64,000 bases of DNA from Parus major (taxonomy: Eukaryota; Chordata; Aves; Passeriformes; Paridae). The position numbers and the translations under genes are program-made. The notes below the pieces were generated by a model. That model was not told where the DNA came from, did no database searches, and worked only from the letters and a program-made list of their open reading frames with translations. Location of the stretch: the NCBI RefSeq assembly GCF_001522545.3, contig NC_031778.1, forward strand, positions 21,289,411-21,353,410. The letters run 5' to 3'. Every line of letters begins with the position of its first letter. Positions within the stretch are counted from its first letter, which is position 1. This document shows, in pieces, positions 51,000 to 63,139 of this stretch.

Positions 51000-51240
51000 C
51001 CTATAGTTAAATGTTGTACAACATTACTGAGGCATTGAACTGTCCCCTAGGACACATGAGGCATTGACTTTGTCTAAAATCTTTTAAGTAATAAGTCTTA
51101 ATATATTTAATGGCCACTGTGCCCTTTGAGTACAAGGAGCCCTTACATCACAAACAGTTGTCTAATTTTAATTAATATTGATTTGCATCTCTTAAATAAA
51201 AACTATAATTGTTGCTCTTTCTTATGGCTCTATAATAATC
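51000..51240. promoter_or_regulatory. Candidate conserved non-coding element
   Basis: Repeat-free AT-rich sequence contains GTTGTACAAC (a 10-bp palindrome, near 51013-51022), TTTTAATTAATATTGATTTGCAT-like cores (homeobox and octamer-like ATTTGCAT) and AAGTAATAAGTC. This is pattern-based; no conservation data are available. Confidence 0.25.
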
Positions 51241-54200
51241 CTAGAGGATGGACATGGGGAATATGCTGTGTATAGGAGTGTGTGTTTTAAAGAAAAGATC
51301 AATAATGCTGTTATTAGGGCAGATCTCTGCTCTTTTGATTAGAACTGCTGAAATCAGCTGAGTACTGCTCTGCTGACTTAAACCAGTTGTGGTCTTGGCA
51401 TCTGATTTTTTAAAATTTTTATTATTACTGCTATAACTTTTTCATGTACAAATACAAGTGAGGTTTTTGCTGGTCTCGGCTATCCTGATTTTTTGCAAGA
51501 AGTCAACAGCTGTAGTATTCTGCTGCCTCCTGAATGGATTAAGAATTTGGCACTTTAGTTTTGCTGTGCATGGCTGGATTACGCATATCTGCACAGCTTA
51601 ACAAAACCACAGACCCCACTAAACAGACAAATTACAGATGTTGTGGAAAAAAGAAGATACTTCAGTGTGAAGAATAAAGCATAAGCCTCTTCCTCACTGA
51701 AACAAGACCTGTGTTTAAATTTCTTCACATCCATTGATTTGCTTTTTCCTTGACTAAACACAACTATTAATTATGGAAGTAACAGTAGGTGTGATAGAAC
51801 AGAGACAAACCTTTCCTTTTGGGCTGTTAAAGCTTCAGTCTTGCAGCTGTTTCTGTAGGAGAGAAACAGCCTTGGTTTTCTTGGAGGCAGAATCAGCAGA
51901 TGCTGAAAAATAGTGTAAAAATCATGGTTTTTAAAGTGTTTAAAAATGGTTTGCATTGTGTTTTCAAGTGTCCACCTAAAACCTGATCTGGGGTATGATA
52001 ATAGAATTAGGATTTTAAGAAGAGCTCTGCAGCCAGTGTGCCAAGCTGGTTACATGGTTTGTGGCCTGCTGGATAACTGCAAGCAGAGCTCTTGAAAATG
52101 TACATTGAGATTCTCTTCCTGTACCTTGGCAAACAAAGCTTCCACTGACAAAATTTTGTCCTGTGAAGAGTTCAGGACTGAATCTGCACACAGGGCGTGG
52201 GAGGTGAAAGCTGGAGAGTGGGAAAATAGAGACTGAATTAAAATATTTTAAGCAGGAACAGGGGCAATATACATGCAGACTATTTTGAAAAAAAAATCAG
52301 GTGCTTGAAAGTTTAAATCTCTTTAGAGGAAACTGTTTTGCTGAATGGGACAAATGTTGACTTTTCAATTAGGGGTTTGTTAAGGATCATGGACTGTTTT
52401 GGTTCACTGTGTAGAGCAGTACTCCCAAGTGGTTCCAGGTTTGAAGATGAATGTGTGCTCTTTGTCTGAGCTGAATGCAACCCCTCTCAGCAATACTTGC
52501 CATGGGCTGAGGTGTCACCAGTGGGATGTTTGCCTGTATTGCAGGGACGAGGAGGAAGTACTGGGGCTGCATTCTCCATCCTCTCTCGTTCATACGGTTG
52601 TTTGAGTGGGTCACAGCAGCTCTCCACTGTTTTCTTAATTCACAGCATCCTGGGGTTTCTCTGGAGATGAGGAGGAGGCTCAGATGACACAGGATCTCTG
52701 AGCCTCTGGAATGAACTGGGGTCATACTGGGGAAAATGGGTAGAAAGCAGTAAAGGCTCAACTCAGAAATTTAGGAAGGTAATGTCAGGAGAAGTTTAGA
52801 GAGCAGGACACACACGAGCTGAACTTACTTGAGACATGCAGCAAAAACTTTCTCAATTTTCCTTTTACATCAACAAGCCAAGGCATTCCTTGGGTCCAGG
52901 CCTAGGGGAGGTAAGGTGTGTGCACTCCCAGGAACACCCCTAACAGGTAACTGCTCCCATGGGGAGGGTTCCCTCTCTCATTTCCTAATCATCCATATCC
53001 ATAAACACTGGCAGTCAGTGATTTCTGATGATTATTGCTGGTGGTGATTTCTGCACCCAAGACCAAGTACCAGTTTCATGGTCACTGTGCACGTTATCTG
53101 TCCCTGCAGCATGGCCCTGATCTGGTACAGTTCTGTAGTTAAAAATATCCTGAGGGGGGTCAGGAAAATGTTAAAAGGAATAGGCAAAATCATTGAGATC
53201 ACTTCTGTGACCCGAGCTTGGGCATTTATAATATATATTTCAACATAAATGTGAACTTGACTGTGGTAATTTGCACATAGCCCACAAATGTTCAATGACA
53301 GGTCAGGATGATACTCAATGTGCACAGATATATTTATATGGTCAGGGTGCAGTGAAATGTAAACCAAACCTGAAACTCTGGTGTGTTTTAGGTGTTAAGG
53401 AAGAAGAGGAATAACAGTTCCATCAGTGGAGGTGCTGCTCTTCACTGTGGTGAAAGGCTCTGAGAATTTCTGAATTTTATGGTTATTAATGTTGAAACCA
53501 CTCATTTTGGGAAGCAGACGATGCTCCCCAGCCTTTGTGTGATCTCCCTGGATCCTCAGGGACTTCACCCCACCTTATCCTGATGGATATCAGCAGGAGA
53601 GGGGATCCAAGCATTTGCCTCCACTCTTGCAAGCCCTTCACCATTTATCTCCATCTTGGAACCCAAAAGGGAGCCTGGCTCAGTGCCTGAGGTTCACCTC
53701 CTTAAACAAATCCATTCCCTTGATGTGCACACATGTGGTGGCTCCGAGTAATGGGAGCTGCACATGCTGGGTAAAAGGAGACTAAGCCTTTCCCACATTT
53801 TTACTGGTGAAATACTGGAAATGGGATGATGGCAGCCAGCTAGATTGTGAGGACTCTTGTCAGAAATTAGGAATTAGTTTCCATGTAGCTCACACGGTAA
53901 CAGACATGAGCCTTGAGCCAGATGAATAGTGGGTAATATCTGAAGAAGGAAAAGTGTTCTCTGAGATGTTTAAATGAGAATTCCAGAGCAGATGAAAATT
54001 GGCCTCTGAGGGAATAACATTTTCTTTTTCTTCATAACTGTGGATAAAAATTCCAAATAGATCATCAGTATGTATATTGAGGGGAGATCACATTCCTGTG
54101 ATATTGCTGGAAAATTCAGTAGCAATGTATTTTTCATTTTTGATTTTTTTTCCTCTCTCTGAAATTTTTTTTCTTGGATTTTTGCCATATAATGCAATAA

Positions 54201-55649
54201 AATGCACCCAAGAGATACAGGAGATTTAAAGTCTGTTTGGTGTTCGTTACATTACACAGAGTCATACAGAATTTAAGGTCCTATATGTTAGTCTGCTTCT
54301 GAATCAACACAGGCAAGTACATCCAAGGTAGGAGAAGCAAAACCCTGGATGCCTCTGCTGTAGCTGGAAATATGAGAATAAGTCTTCTGGATGTGTATTT
54401 ATTTTGGAGTCTCAGAAAAACCCAATAGAAGCAGGGCTGCTTTATGTGAGGCTTGGAGTGAAAGAATATATATATTCACAAAAAAAAAAAAAAAAAAAAA
54501 AGTGAGATCAATTTAACTTTTGTCCTTTCTGCCTTGTCTTGTGCTGCTGTCACTTCTCTTAGGCAGAGAAGAGCAAGGCTCCATGAGGAGCTTGAAGGGA
54601 ATTGAAGTATAAATCACTATATTGATAAAAAAGACAATAATACAATTTTAAGTTATAAATTGCAATCTGTAGATTTTACTGAGATGAGCTCTACTCAAGT
54701 TCAGCTGGCCTGTTTTCCAAGATTTTGTCTGGTTCTGTTTGCCATTGCCAGGCAGCTCTTCTTATGGCCGTGTCCTGCTTGGATATGGCAATACTTGGGT
54801 TAAACTCAGTGTTTCTCACTGCAGAGGCACTTGTAAATTGTCTACAGATATATCTGAAAAATGGCAATGGTGAGGCAACATTCCTTTAAGAATATTATTT
54901 TTTCTCAGCAGAGAAAAAGGAAGTTTCTTCAGACAGTTTTGAAATGTTCAGTCTTTCAAAAAAATCAAAACGATATCTGTAAAAAGATGTAATATCCATC
55001 ACTCATTTTGTGATACACCTTGATTTTTAATAGTTGAATTAAAAAAAAATATTTGCAAAGATCCTTCAAAATGTTTGGAGTCCTGGCTTTGACATAAATC
55101 TTTTTTTTGTATCCTTTCTTCTCAAATCCAATCCCATATTACCAAATTACCATTATTTTTTAAAAATTGCATTTTTGCTTCAATTTCCTTCAGGTTTCAA
55201 ACATTCTGCCCATGGTCAGGCTCTGCCCTCTCTTTTTCTATTATGAGTGTCACACAAAGAGATACTGAGATCTTCATGGCTCACAGTAGAAAACCTGTAA
55301 TGGGTTATTTTTTTGGCTGGAGCTAATAGTTATTAAATCCCTCCTGCTTTGCTAATGTCTCTCCTCCAGTGAGCACCATGTGCTAATCTCCTGTTCTTCC
55401 AGTCTATGCATCCATGCCTAATGTGGGGAAACAGGCTTAAACCTGTTAAACTCATGTTAAATGCTCAGAGTTGGCTTTTACAGCTGTCCACATCCAAAGG
55501 TGGGAGGGCATCCCAAAGCCTTCCCAGCACTGCCAGTGATGCAGAGTGTGACCAGGCACAAAGCATTTTCATTCAGCTGCACATTCTGAGGTTGGAGCTC
55601 TGGCTTTTGAAGTTACCTGTTGATGCCACTGCTCCTGCCAGGCTGATTT
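51241..55649. other. Non-coding unique sequence
   Basis: No exon or repeat family was recognised apart from the palindrome and A22 run at 54464-54501. The frames at 52387-52761 (-) and 53032-53367 (-) are 124 and 111 codons with no known domain. Confidence 0.55.
54464..54501. repeat. 14-bp palindrome followed by A22 run
   Basis: GAATATATATATTC (54464-54477) is a perfect palindrome. Two bases later a run of 22 A residues occupies 54480-54501. The A-run could be a retroposition tail, but no retrogene or SINE body and no flanking target duplication is recognisable. Confidence 0.8.
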
Positions 55650-56242
55650 AGACAATCATACTGTGGTTTGGGTTGGAAGGGACCCTAAAGTTCCTCTCAT
55701 TTCAACCCCTTGCCATGGGCAGGGAGACCTTCCACTATCCCAGGGTGCTCAAAGCCCTGTCTAGCCTTAGGCATTTTCAGGGATGGGGCAGCCACTGCTT
55801 CTCTGGGCATCCTGTGCCAGAGCCTCCCCACCCTCACAGGGGACAATTTCTTCCCAATATCCCACCTCATCCGGCCCTCTGTCAGTGTGAAGACGTCCCC
55901 TTCTTGTCCTGTCACTGCAGACCCTTGTCCAAAGTCCCTCCCCAGCTCTCCTGGAGCCCCTTTAGGCACAGGAAGGGGCTCTGAGGTCTCTCTGGAGCCT
56001 TCACCTCCAGGGTGAACACCCCCAGCCCTCAGCCTCTTTCCATAGCAGAGGTGCTCCAACTCCATGTGATCATCTTCACGGCTTCCTCTGGACTCACTCC
56101 AAGAGATCTTTGTCCTTCATATGTCAGGGAACCCAGAGCTGGATGCAGCCCTCCAGGTGGGATCTCATGGGAGCAGAGTGGAGGGGAGAATCACCTCCCT
56201 GGACCTGCTGCCCACGCTGCTTCTGATGCAGGCCAGGAAGGT
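55650..56242 (-). mobile_element. CR1 LINE, 5'-truncated, 3' portion (~590 bp)
   Basis: Read on the - strand this is the 3' part of an avian CR1. At the window's left end are GGTTTGGGTTGGAAGGGACC and CCATGGGCAGGGAGACCTTCC, the reverse complements of the CR1 3' end. Further right come CTTCTCTGGGCATCCTGTGCC, TTCTTCCCAATATC, GCAGAGGTGCTCCAACTCC and CAGAGCTGGATGCAGCCCTCC, in the order expected for CR1. Resemblance fades after about 56240. Substitutions and small indels are frequent, so it is an inactive old copy. The broken ORF2 end is listed separately. Confidence 0.96.
55766..55894 (-). pseudogene. Remnant of CR1 ORF2 C-terminus
   Basis: One - strand frame inside the CR1 copy reads FTLTEGRMRWDIGKKL and then LWHRMPREAVAAPSL. 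This resembles the conserved C-terminal end of the CR1 endonuclease/reverse-transcriptase polyprotein (the EGRFRLDIRKKFF and HWHRLPREVVDAPSL region). Upstream and downstream the frame is lost through indels, and the catalytic reverse-transcriptase domain is absent. The remnant has no expected function. Confidence 0.85.
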
Positions 56243-57748
56243 GAAGGGGAGCACGGCCTCCTCAGCTGGATCCAGGCTGCTTGAAAACTTCCTCTTACCT
56301 ACCTGTGAGATAAATGCTGTGATAAATTAATTCCCAGCTTTGGAAGTCTTGCCTTTTAGTGGAGTTAGACGCTGTTTCCTCACCCAAAACTCATCTGTGG
56401 AGCTGGCTGGTGAACAGAAGTGATGCCAAGTTCTCTGGGGAGTACAGAAACCATGTCAGCTGCAGAACGTGTTAGTGCTGTGCCACCACAGCTGTGTTTT
56501 CTGTTAAGGGCAGCAGAAGCCAAAGGATCCCCTCTGTTTAGAAACCCATGAATTTGGTAGCAGTGGGACATGCTTGTCCTGGGACCTGCTGGGTGCCATG
56601 TCAGGAGAATGAAAACCGTGCAGTGGACTGTAAATTAATTAAAAATTTGTGTAATGGGCACTGTATTTTTTGTAAGTCTAAGTTTCATCTAGTGCTGTGA
56701 CTTTTAAAACATGGCTACCTTTTGTACTGTACTACTTTTCTTTGCTCTCTTCTTAATGGAAGATAACGTCCTGGTTGCCCAGCCCCTTTTCCAGTAAATT
56801 AAGGACATTTTGTTTGCATGCTGGTCACTTTAATTTACATTGTTCTAGGAATATAATGCACATTCCTGGGAAAATACTCTTTTTCCAATAGAGGGAGTGT
56901 TAGTGCCAGGCAATGCCCTTCTTTCTCACTCTCTTTGCATTTTGTAAACCTACCTATAAGCAAATAAAGGGTGTCTTGTGGCTTGGTGCTGTTTGGGCTG
57001 AGTTTGCTCCCCACTCTGCACCAGCCAACTGACTTCTCTGAGCCGTGACACTCACACAAAAAAGATCAACCTATTCATAACAGCAGAGTGAAGGGAAAGT
57101 AGGTCCTCCCAGAAACCTGCCTCTGGATGGTAGGGCTGAGTCCTCGTCTCTGTCACCCTTTGCATTCGTTTGCCTAATCTCCTGCAGACAAAAAAGTCAT
57201 GTTGGCATCCAGAAGTTCTTTAAAGGGGGAAAAAAAAAAAGGGGAAAAAATAAAGAAAGGAATTCAAACCTCTAATCCCTGTCACCTTCCCCTCAGAAGG
57301 CTGGGGGTGGTGTGGGGTGGGGAGGAGTCGAGCAGCCCCGGCTCTCAGAACAAAACTGATCTAAGCCCTTTGCACAGCAGACAAAGCCTGGGAAGGGGAT
57401 GCCGGTCTGGGAGCAGCAGCTGGGCTGTGAACCCCCAGAGCCCTCTGCTCCGAGTCCTGCTGGATCCCTGCCCTGCCCTGCCACTCCCTGGGGAGGTGGG
57501 ATGCTCTAGGACATCCTGTCCCCAGCCCCCAGCTTTCCTTGGATCAATCAGCCCCCTGCCCCCTGCATTTGGAAGGGATGGGGATGTGTAAAGGCGGGGT
57601 AACAGGTTGGCATCCAGCAGGTATTTGGGATGTGGTGATGAGAGCACTGAGTTCTCTCAGCTCCTGGTTGTGGGGAGGGTCTCCCATCCCGAGAACATTC
57701 CTTTGCTTTCCCTGCACTGTGCAGGTTTGGGTGCTCGTTTGGGTGTGT
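56243..57748. other. Non-coding sequence; G-rich and GC-rich part at 57.3-57.6 kb
   Basis: A purine-rich run lies at 57227-57260. G-rich sequence at 57303-57322 has three runs of four or five Gs. The 57.3-57.6 kb part is GC-rich but CpG-poor, and frames on both strands up to 130 codons have no known domain. Confidence 0.5.
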
Positions 57749-57828
57749 GGGGCCAGATCCTGCTCCAGACTCAGATGAGCCTGGAATCCTCGCTCCTGCT
57801 GCAGGCGAGATGTGGATCTGACCCTGCC
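57749..57828. repeat. Short MITE-like element with imperfect terminal inverted repeats
   Basis: GGGGCCAGATCC at 57749-57760 pairs with GGATCTGACCCT at 57814-57825 (10 of 12 positions match as inverted repeat). The unit is about 80 bp. Its ends share the motif AGGGYCARATCC with the elements at 58918-58992 and 19211. It resembles the palindromic repeats frequent in turtles and crocodilians as I recall them. It has no coding capacity. Confidence 0.5.
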
Positions 57829-58917
57829 TGAGCCTCATATCCAGCAGCTGCCCTGGCTGGGAGTTTGCCCTCTGAGCAAGACAGGCAGCCACTGATTAAA
57901 ACCCAAGTCAAGGGGGCAATGACCCCCAATTTACTGCCTGCCCTTCGGCGGTCCAGGGGGTTTAGAATTCAACCCCCCAAGCTCTGAAAAGGCTGTGGGA
58001 GTGCAGGAGGCTCCAGAGAAGTCCCTGGAGAAGCCGGGAGCACCAGAGCAGTGTGGGGAGGAGAGGAGGGTGAGCAGAGCACTGGAGAGCTGGGCTGCAT
58101 CTGCCCAGGCTGTAAATCCAGTGTGAATCATAGAAATTAACTTAAAATTATCCTTTCAAGGTGAAATAGTAGGGGTTGCAACTGTTTGTTTTTGTCACAC
58201 GGGTGTGTGCCTCTGTGATTTTTAGGAATCTTTTCCTGGTAATTTAGCTTCAGGATATTTGTCATATGCTGTGGTGTCTTTAATGGGGAGGCATAATAGT
58301 GTGTGCTGTTGGTTCAACACCAAAGCAGACAGCATGTATTTAAAATGTAAAAGGCAGATTTATAATGTTTCCAGTGACACAGAATGATAAAAGCCAATGA
58401 CCAAAAAATATGGAAAATTAATTTAGATCAAAAAAAAGCGTCCTTCTGTCTGTCTCATGTCTGCTGTTCTGGGATTTCTGCATAAATCTAAATGTTTTGG
58501 TTCTATTTAGTGCTGTGGGTACTTTGATTAATTTAGCTACATGTTACTGTCATGTTGGGCACATTCATCTTCTGTCTTGAAACATGTACTCCTCAGCCTC
58601 TCTATCATTCCACCCCTTCAGGCCTTATTTTCATCACATTTAAGAGAACTCTCCCCTGCCTGTCTTTATCTTGTTAGGCTTTCAGCAGCTTAAGTTGAAT
58701 CTTCATTCTTTCACTCTTGCTGTCAAACCTCCTTTACCGAGTTATCTCATTTTCCTATTCATAACATCTAACCCATTATATTTAATACTCAGACACAATT
58801 GCATCTGAACATTATGTAGGACTTGCCAGCACAAATACTTGTAAATGAAATCAGACCACCCCTGGAAGGAGCAGTGGTGGCTTTGCCTTGCCAGTGTGTT
58901 TTAAATTGAAAAATGCC
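57829..58917. other. Non-coding unique sequence
   Basis: GC-richer up to about 58100, then AT-rich. No exon or repeat family was recognised. Confidence 0.5.
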
Positions 58918-58992
58918 CAGGACTAAATCCAGTCCTGGAGTAAGTGAAGTCAGTAGAGCTTCATCTGCCGAGCTGAGATGGATTTGACCCTG
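58918..58992. repeat. Short MITE-like element with imperfect terminal inverted repeats
   Basis: CAGGACTAAATCC at 58918-58930 is an imperfect inverted repeat of GGATTTGACCCTG at 58980-58992 (10 of 13 positions). The inner GTGAAGTCAGTAGAGCTTCA has the palindromic centre typical of a sauropsid hairpin repeat as I recall it. It lies 1.1 kb from a sister-like element at 57749. Confidence 0.5.
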
Positions 58993-59100
58993 AAGTAGTG
59001 AAAGCTGGAAGGTTAATAACGATCACATAATCTGATATGAAGCAGAAATTAGTGTCAGAACTGTCCCAGTGGGGGTGTGTACATCTAAAGATGACAAAGC

Positions 59101-59217
59101 CCTTTACAAGGATGGGTAAATAATAATGTTCATACTGCAGCTGGAAAACCGAGGCTGGGGAGTGGAGGAACTTGCCAAATCTCAATAAACTGTTAGTGCT
59201 GAGGGCAGATTTTTGCA
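59101..59217 (+). repeat. MIR-like ancient SINE relic
   Basis: In order it shows GGGTAAATAATAATG, then CTGCAGCTGGAAAACCGAGGC, then GAGTGGAGGAACTTGCCAAAT, and a GAGGGCAG end. This follows the MIR core order (ATTATTATCCCCATTTTACAG, GGAAACTGAGGC, AGTAACTTGCCCAAGG, GGCAGAG), with many substitutions. MIR/CORE-SINE relics occur at low level in birds. Boundaries are approximate. Confidence 0.55.
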
Positions 59218-60954
59218 GGAGAGGATCTAAATGTCCTTTCAGGGTGGGGGTCTCTGGGTCCTCAGTGGCAGGGCTGGACACTCATCCCCATGGGACAGGA
59301 CAGTTTGGGTTTTCTCCCTCTGCTTTTTGAACTGATGAAATGGTGCTACAGAGGGGCCTCAGCAGCAGATACTTTGAAAAAAGATAGGAGGAAAAAAAAA
59401 GAGAAAGAGGATGACTACTGGGTTAAGCTTTTTGGCAAAGTTCTGCTGCCCTTGCCCCTTTGCAGAGGTTGCAGCAGTGGGGAACAGCAGCTGCAGAGGC
59501 ACTGCTGGCCATCCCAGGGGCTCCTGCTCAGTTTTTGAGGTGGATCCCAGCACTTGTGCCTGTTGCAAGAGCTGGGCCAGTGTGTGAAAGATGATATATG
59601 AATTAGTTCCTTCTGGTAGCACTGGACAAAACTCAGTGACCCAGGAAATGTTTTCCTCCCCTTTATTCCTATAACTGCCTTCCTTTGCTGGCAAGCTGAC
59701 CTTTTTAAATGCTTCATCCTTTCCCTCCCAAATGTGGAATTTCCTCCCCTCAAAAAAAATAAAAAATCATTCTGGCTCAAGCCCCAAGGCTGGTCAGACT
59801 CAGCACAGGCTAGAAATGGGTTTTGATACAGGACAGCATCATGCTTTTGGCAGAGTGTCCTGGCCTGGGAGAGCAGCAGTGGAGAATTGCTCTGGGCTGG
59901 GGGAACCCTGCTCCTCCCTGGGGCTGGCCTCACACTTCTCCTCGAAAAGGGGTCCAAGTGTTTTCTCTGTGCATTGCTCTATTTTTAGGAGGAGGAAAAG
60001 CTATTTTAAGCTACCCTAAAATGTTTTTATGGCTCTTTCTGAGCCTTCTGTAGCTAGCTGGTCTCATGGTAATTAAGGCATTTGGCCTTACAAGTGGAAG
60101 GATTATGAAAACAGTTTCAGTGATTTCTAGAAGTGCTCCAGCATATTCCCAAAATAGGATTTTTTTTGCATGTGTGTTTGTGTTTGCTTTAGTGTTTTGG
60201 TTTTTCTTACCACTGAATGATGCTAAGTGAAAACACAGTGTCTGCCACTTTGACTGGGGTGCTCTGAACCAGCCCTTGAGCATGGAGAGCACTGGAGAGC
60301 ATTTCCTAGACATTAATATGCACCACTTACATGAAAGGGCATTATTTTTATTAACTGGAGCAATTAAAATACCTTTGCTTAGCTTCTACTTGTCTTAACT
60401 GCTGGCAAAAGCTGCTGGAAGATTTATATGGGAGTTTTTCCTGCATATGAGTAGGGAAAGAGCCCAGATTTGGGGCTTAGGGACAATCCACTGCCTGTGT
60501 GATCGTGGCACTGAAATCACAGGGCAGCTCCAAACTTTTTAAAGGGATGATTAATGTTTTACCTCTGCTCTTCCCGCTAGAACCAAGTCAGCTGAACCAA
60601 AATAGTTCCATTAAAAAGGAATATTTTCTGTGGTGCGTAGGTGATGTCGAAATGTTATACACCCACGGGGTTTGGGATCCACACCACAGTGCTGTGGGAT
60701 TGTCTGCATTTCAGTGCATGTGTGAAGGAGATGGATGGAGCAATGAGAAACAAAAAGTATCACTTGAAGGGCTGGCAGAGGAAAAGACTCCCTGTGTTCC
60801 CAAAGAGATGTGTGGGGCTGCAGGCTGCCCAAGCTGAGCAGTTGGTGCAAGCCAGCGTTGATGCTGTTAAATTTAATACCAAACTGGAAAGAATGAGGTT
60901 GACAATGGCCCTTATGGCCAACAATTTGCTCTCTGGAACATATTTCTAAATTCT
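59218..60954. other. Non-coding sequence, nothing recognised
   Basis: The 180-codon frame at 59415-59957 (-) and frames at 60499-60949 (+) show no known domain and sit among overlapping open frames on the other strand. No repeat family was seen. Confidence 0.55.
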
Positions 60955-61210
60955 CTGTGGTAGAAACAAATAGAGGTTTAATAACGTCAGATGAACAAGT
61001 AAATAGAATAATGTCTCAAACAATCTCATTACAAGCCCTAGTGCAGTTGATATAATCAATCTAATACCTGGCAATCAGATAGAAAAATACCCTTTTGCAA
61101 AAACTACATTTATTCAAATATTTCTAGAACTATTAACTTGAGGCACAAATACAGGTTAATGTCTTTGGGCCTGGGTACCTTAAACATTAAAATTTATTAT
61201 TATTATTTAT
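60955..61210. promoter_or_regulatory. Candidate conserved non-coding element
   Basis: Unique AT-rich sequence carries ATAACGTCAG, GATATAATCAATCTAATACC, GCAATCAG and AACTATTAACTTGAGG, without repeats or open frames. It is enhancer-like in texture only. Confidence 0.25.
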
Positions 61211-63139
61211 TTTTATTAGCTTTATGTGGCAGAAGATTTATAATATTCTCGTTTTTATTAAGTACTTGTGGTTTTTAAAACTGATTGTAATTGTTGCTGG
61301 GCAAATCTCAAATGGGGAAGAGGATTGGCTGGTTTAGTTTTGATTAAACTCTCAGAAGTTTGGGCATTTGTCCAAACTATCTCAACTCCTGCATTTCTAA
61401 TATGGGTCTGCATATCTTCAGAGGATAGACTTTTATTTTTCTCTTTATCTTTTCCTTTCCTTTTTCATTTCTCTTGTGAAGGTTCCTGTCCTGGTTGTGT
61501 TTGGGTCAGGCACATGGTAGAGTATTTTGGTATATCTGCTTCTGAATGTGGCCTGGGAAAGGCAGCCAGGAAAAAGGTTCAAATAGTTTGCAGCAAATAA
61601 TTAAAAAGAAGTTATCTGTATCCCTCAGCTGTTAACCCTTAAAAACCAGGTTCATGCTACATGAAAATCATAACATCATAAAGTATCTGGAATCAAAAGG
61701 GAACTACAAGGATGATGAAATCCAAGTCCATATTTATCTGTATTTTGAGCTGCAGACACATCAAGGCCTTTCAGAGGTAAATAATTATATAAATATTTTC
61801 ATGGGCAATATGAATAGAAAATATGAACAGGTCATTTTGACAAATGTATAGTAAATGCTTTTCCTGTGATGCTACCACATTAAATTACAGAAAAATAGGT
61901 CAGGAAATGTCCTACTACAGCACCCTTTTCATTCAGTTAAGAAAATGGAATTCTGCAGCTTCAAACATGTTTTTTTTTTCTGTTGTTGGTATTTAGTGTA
62001 CACATGGAGATGCATGAAATCTATTTGTCTCATGGTTTTCAAAGTTATTCAAAGAAAAATGTCAGTGTAATTAGACTTGTGAGGGTGGATTTTTTTTTAC
62101 TCAGAAGAAATGACACCCAGCATGAAGTTTCAAACTTTTTACTCTGTTGAAATCATTTGCATCTTTAGGCAGGATTTAGACACCTGTTGCAGCAGGTTGT
62201 TACCAGGTGGCAGTGTCAGAGTCCCCAGTGACCCAAAGGAGGATTTGGGACTGTACAAACACAAACAAACACAAACACAGCCCAGTGTCTGTGTGCACTG
62301 CTCCAGAGTTTGTTGCAGTGTCCATGGCCACATCCTCTCAGTGTGGTGGAGGCTGGCTCTGAACAGCTGCTCCTATTTCCCTTTTCAGACTGGCTGGGTT
62401 GCTGGAAGGAGCCTTGTTGGACTGGAGGGCTTCTCTTGCAGCGTTGGTTTGGGTACAGGCAAGGTGTAGTGCATAGGTGGAGCAGTTTTTACAAGGATTT
62501 TGTCCATCATGTTCTGGAGAAGCTGCTGATGGAAAACCAGGGTGCCTCCTCCCCTCCTGGAGGGATAAATTCATGCTCATACCTGGTCCTACCACGGAGC
62601 ACAACCCCAGTTTTCATTTTGGGATCCAGAGCTGAGCTCAGCCCTCCTCTTTGTGTAGGCTTTTTGTGGACCACTGAACAGACTTTTATTCCTTTCTTCA
62701 GCAAGAACAACTTTCTCCATTTCCTCTCAAGCACAGGCTTTTGCTGTTATAATTGTGCAACTCCACCTGGGTTAAAACAGAAAAGTGTTTCTAATTGGAT
62801 CCAGGCTAATATCAGGCCAGTTCGCCGTGGTTTTCCAGCGTGACTGAGATATTCCACCCTCTGCCAAGCAAAAGGACACACTTTCTGCTGTAAAATCCCC
62901 GTGATTTTCACTTGGAAAAAAATACCTTTTTTTTTTTTTCTTTTCCTTAAGAAAACCAGAATAAAAAATGTAATAAAAATATTTTATACAGGGCTGTATT
63001 TTGATAGTTTTGGGAATGATGCTTTACTAGACCAGTTTCTGGTCACTGGTAGGTGTTGGTGGTGCTGAGAGCTCTGTGCACAAACCCACCAGGAATGTTT
63101 GAGCCATGACCACCAGTGTTTGCATTCGGTCACCTTCTT
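61211..63139. other. Non-coding unique sequence
   Basis: Contains an ACAAA/CACAAA short tandem run at about 62257-62279 and T-runs near 61970 and 62928-62940. The 177-codon frame at 62310-62843 (+) has no known domain. Confidence 0.55.

Noticed and set aside
54480..54501. A22 run as the tail of a retroposed gene
   Set aside because: No retrogene or SINE body upstream and no target-site duplication seen.
55673..56330. Several + and - strand frames in the CR1 region
   Set aside because: They lie in the CR1 LINE. Only the broken ORF2 C-terminal remnant has coding origin.
57303..57322. G-quadruplex candidate
   Set aside because: Only three runs of three or more Gs are clear, so it does not meet the usual four-run pattern.
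59415..59957. 180-codon open frame on - strand
   Set aside because: Ser/Cys/Arg-rich without a known family, and overlapped by open frames on the + strand; treated as chance.
61654..61851. 65-codon AT-rich frame that looks protein-like
   Set aside because: Asn/Ile/Tyr/Lys bias is expected from AT-rich DNA; no known family and no splice signals were found.
62310..62843. 177-codon open frame on + strand
   Set aside because: No domain or homology recognised, and other frames are also open in the same stretch.
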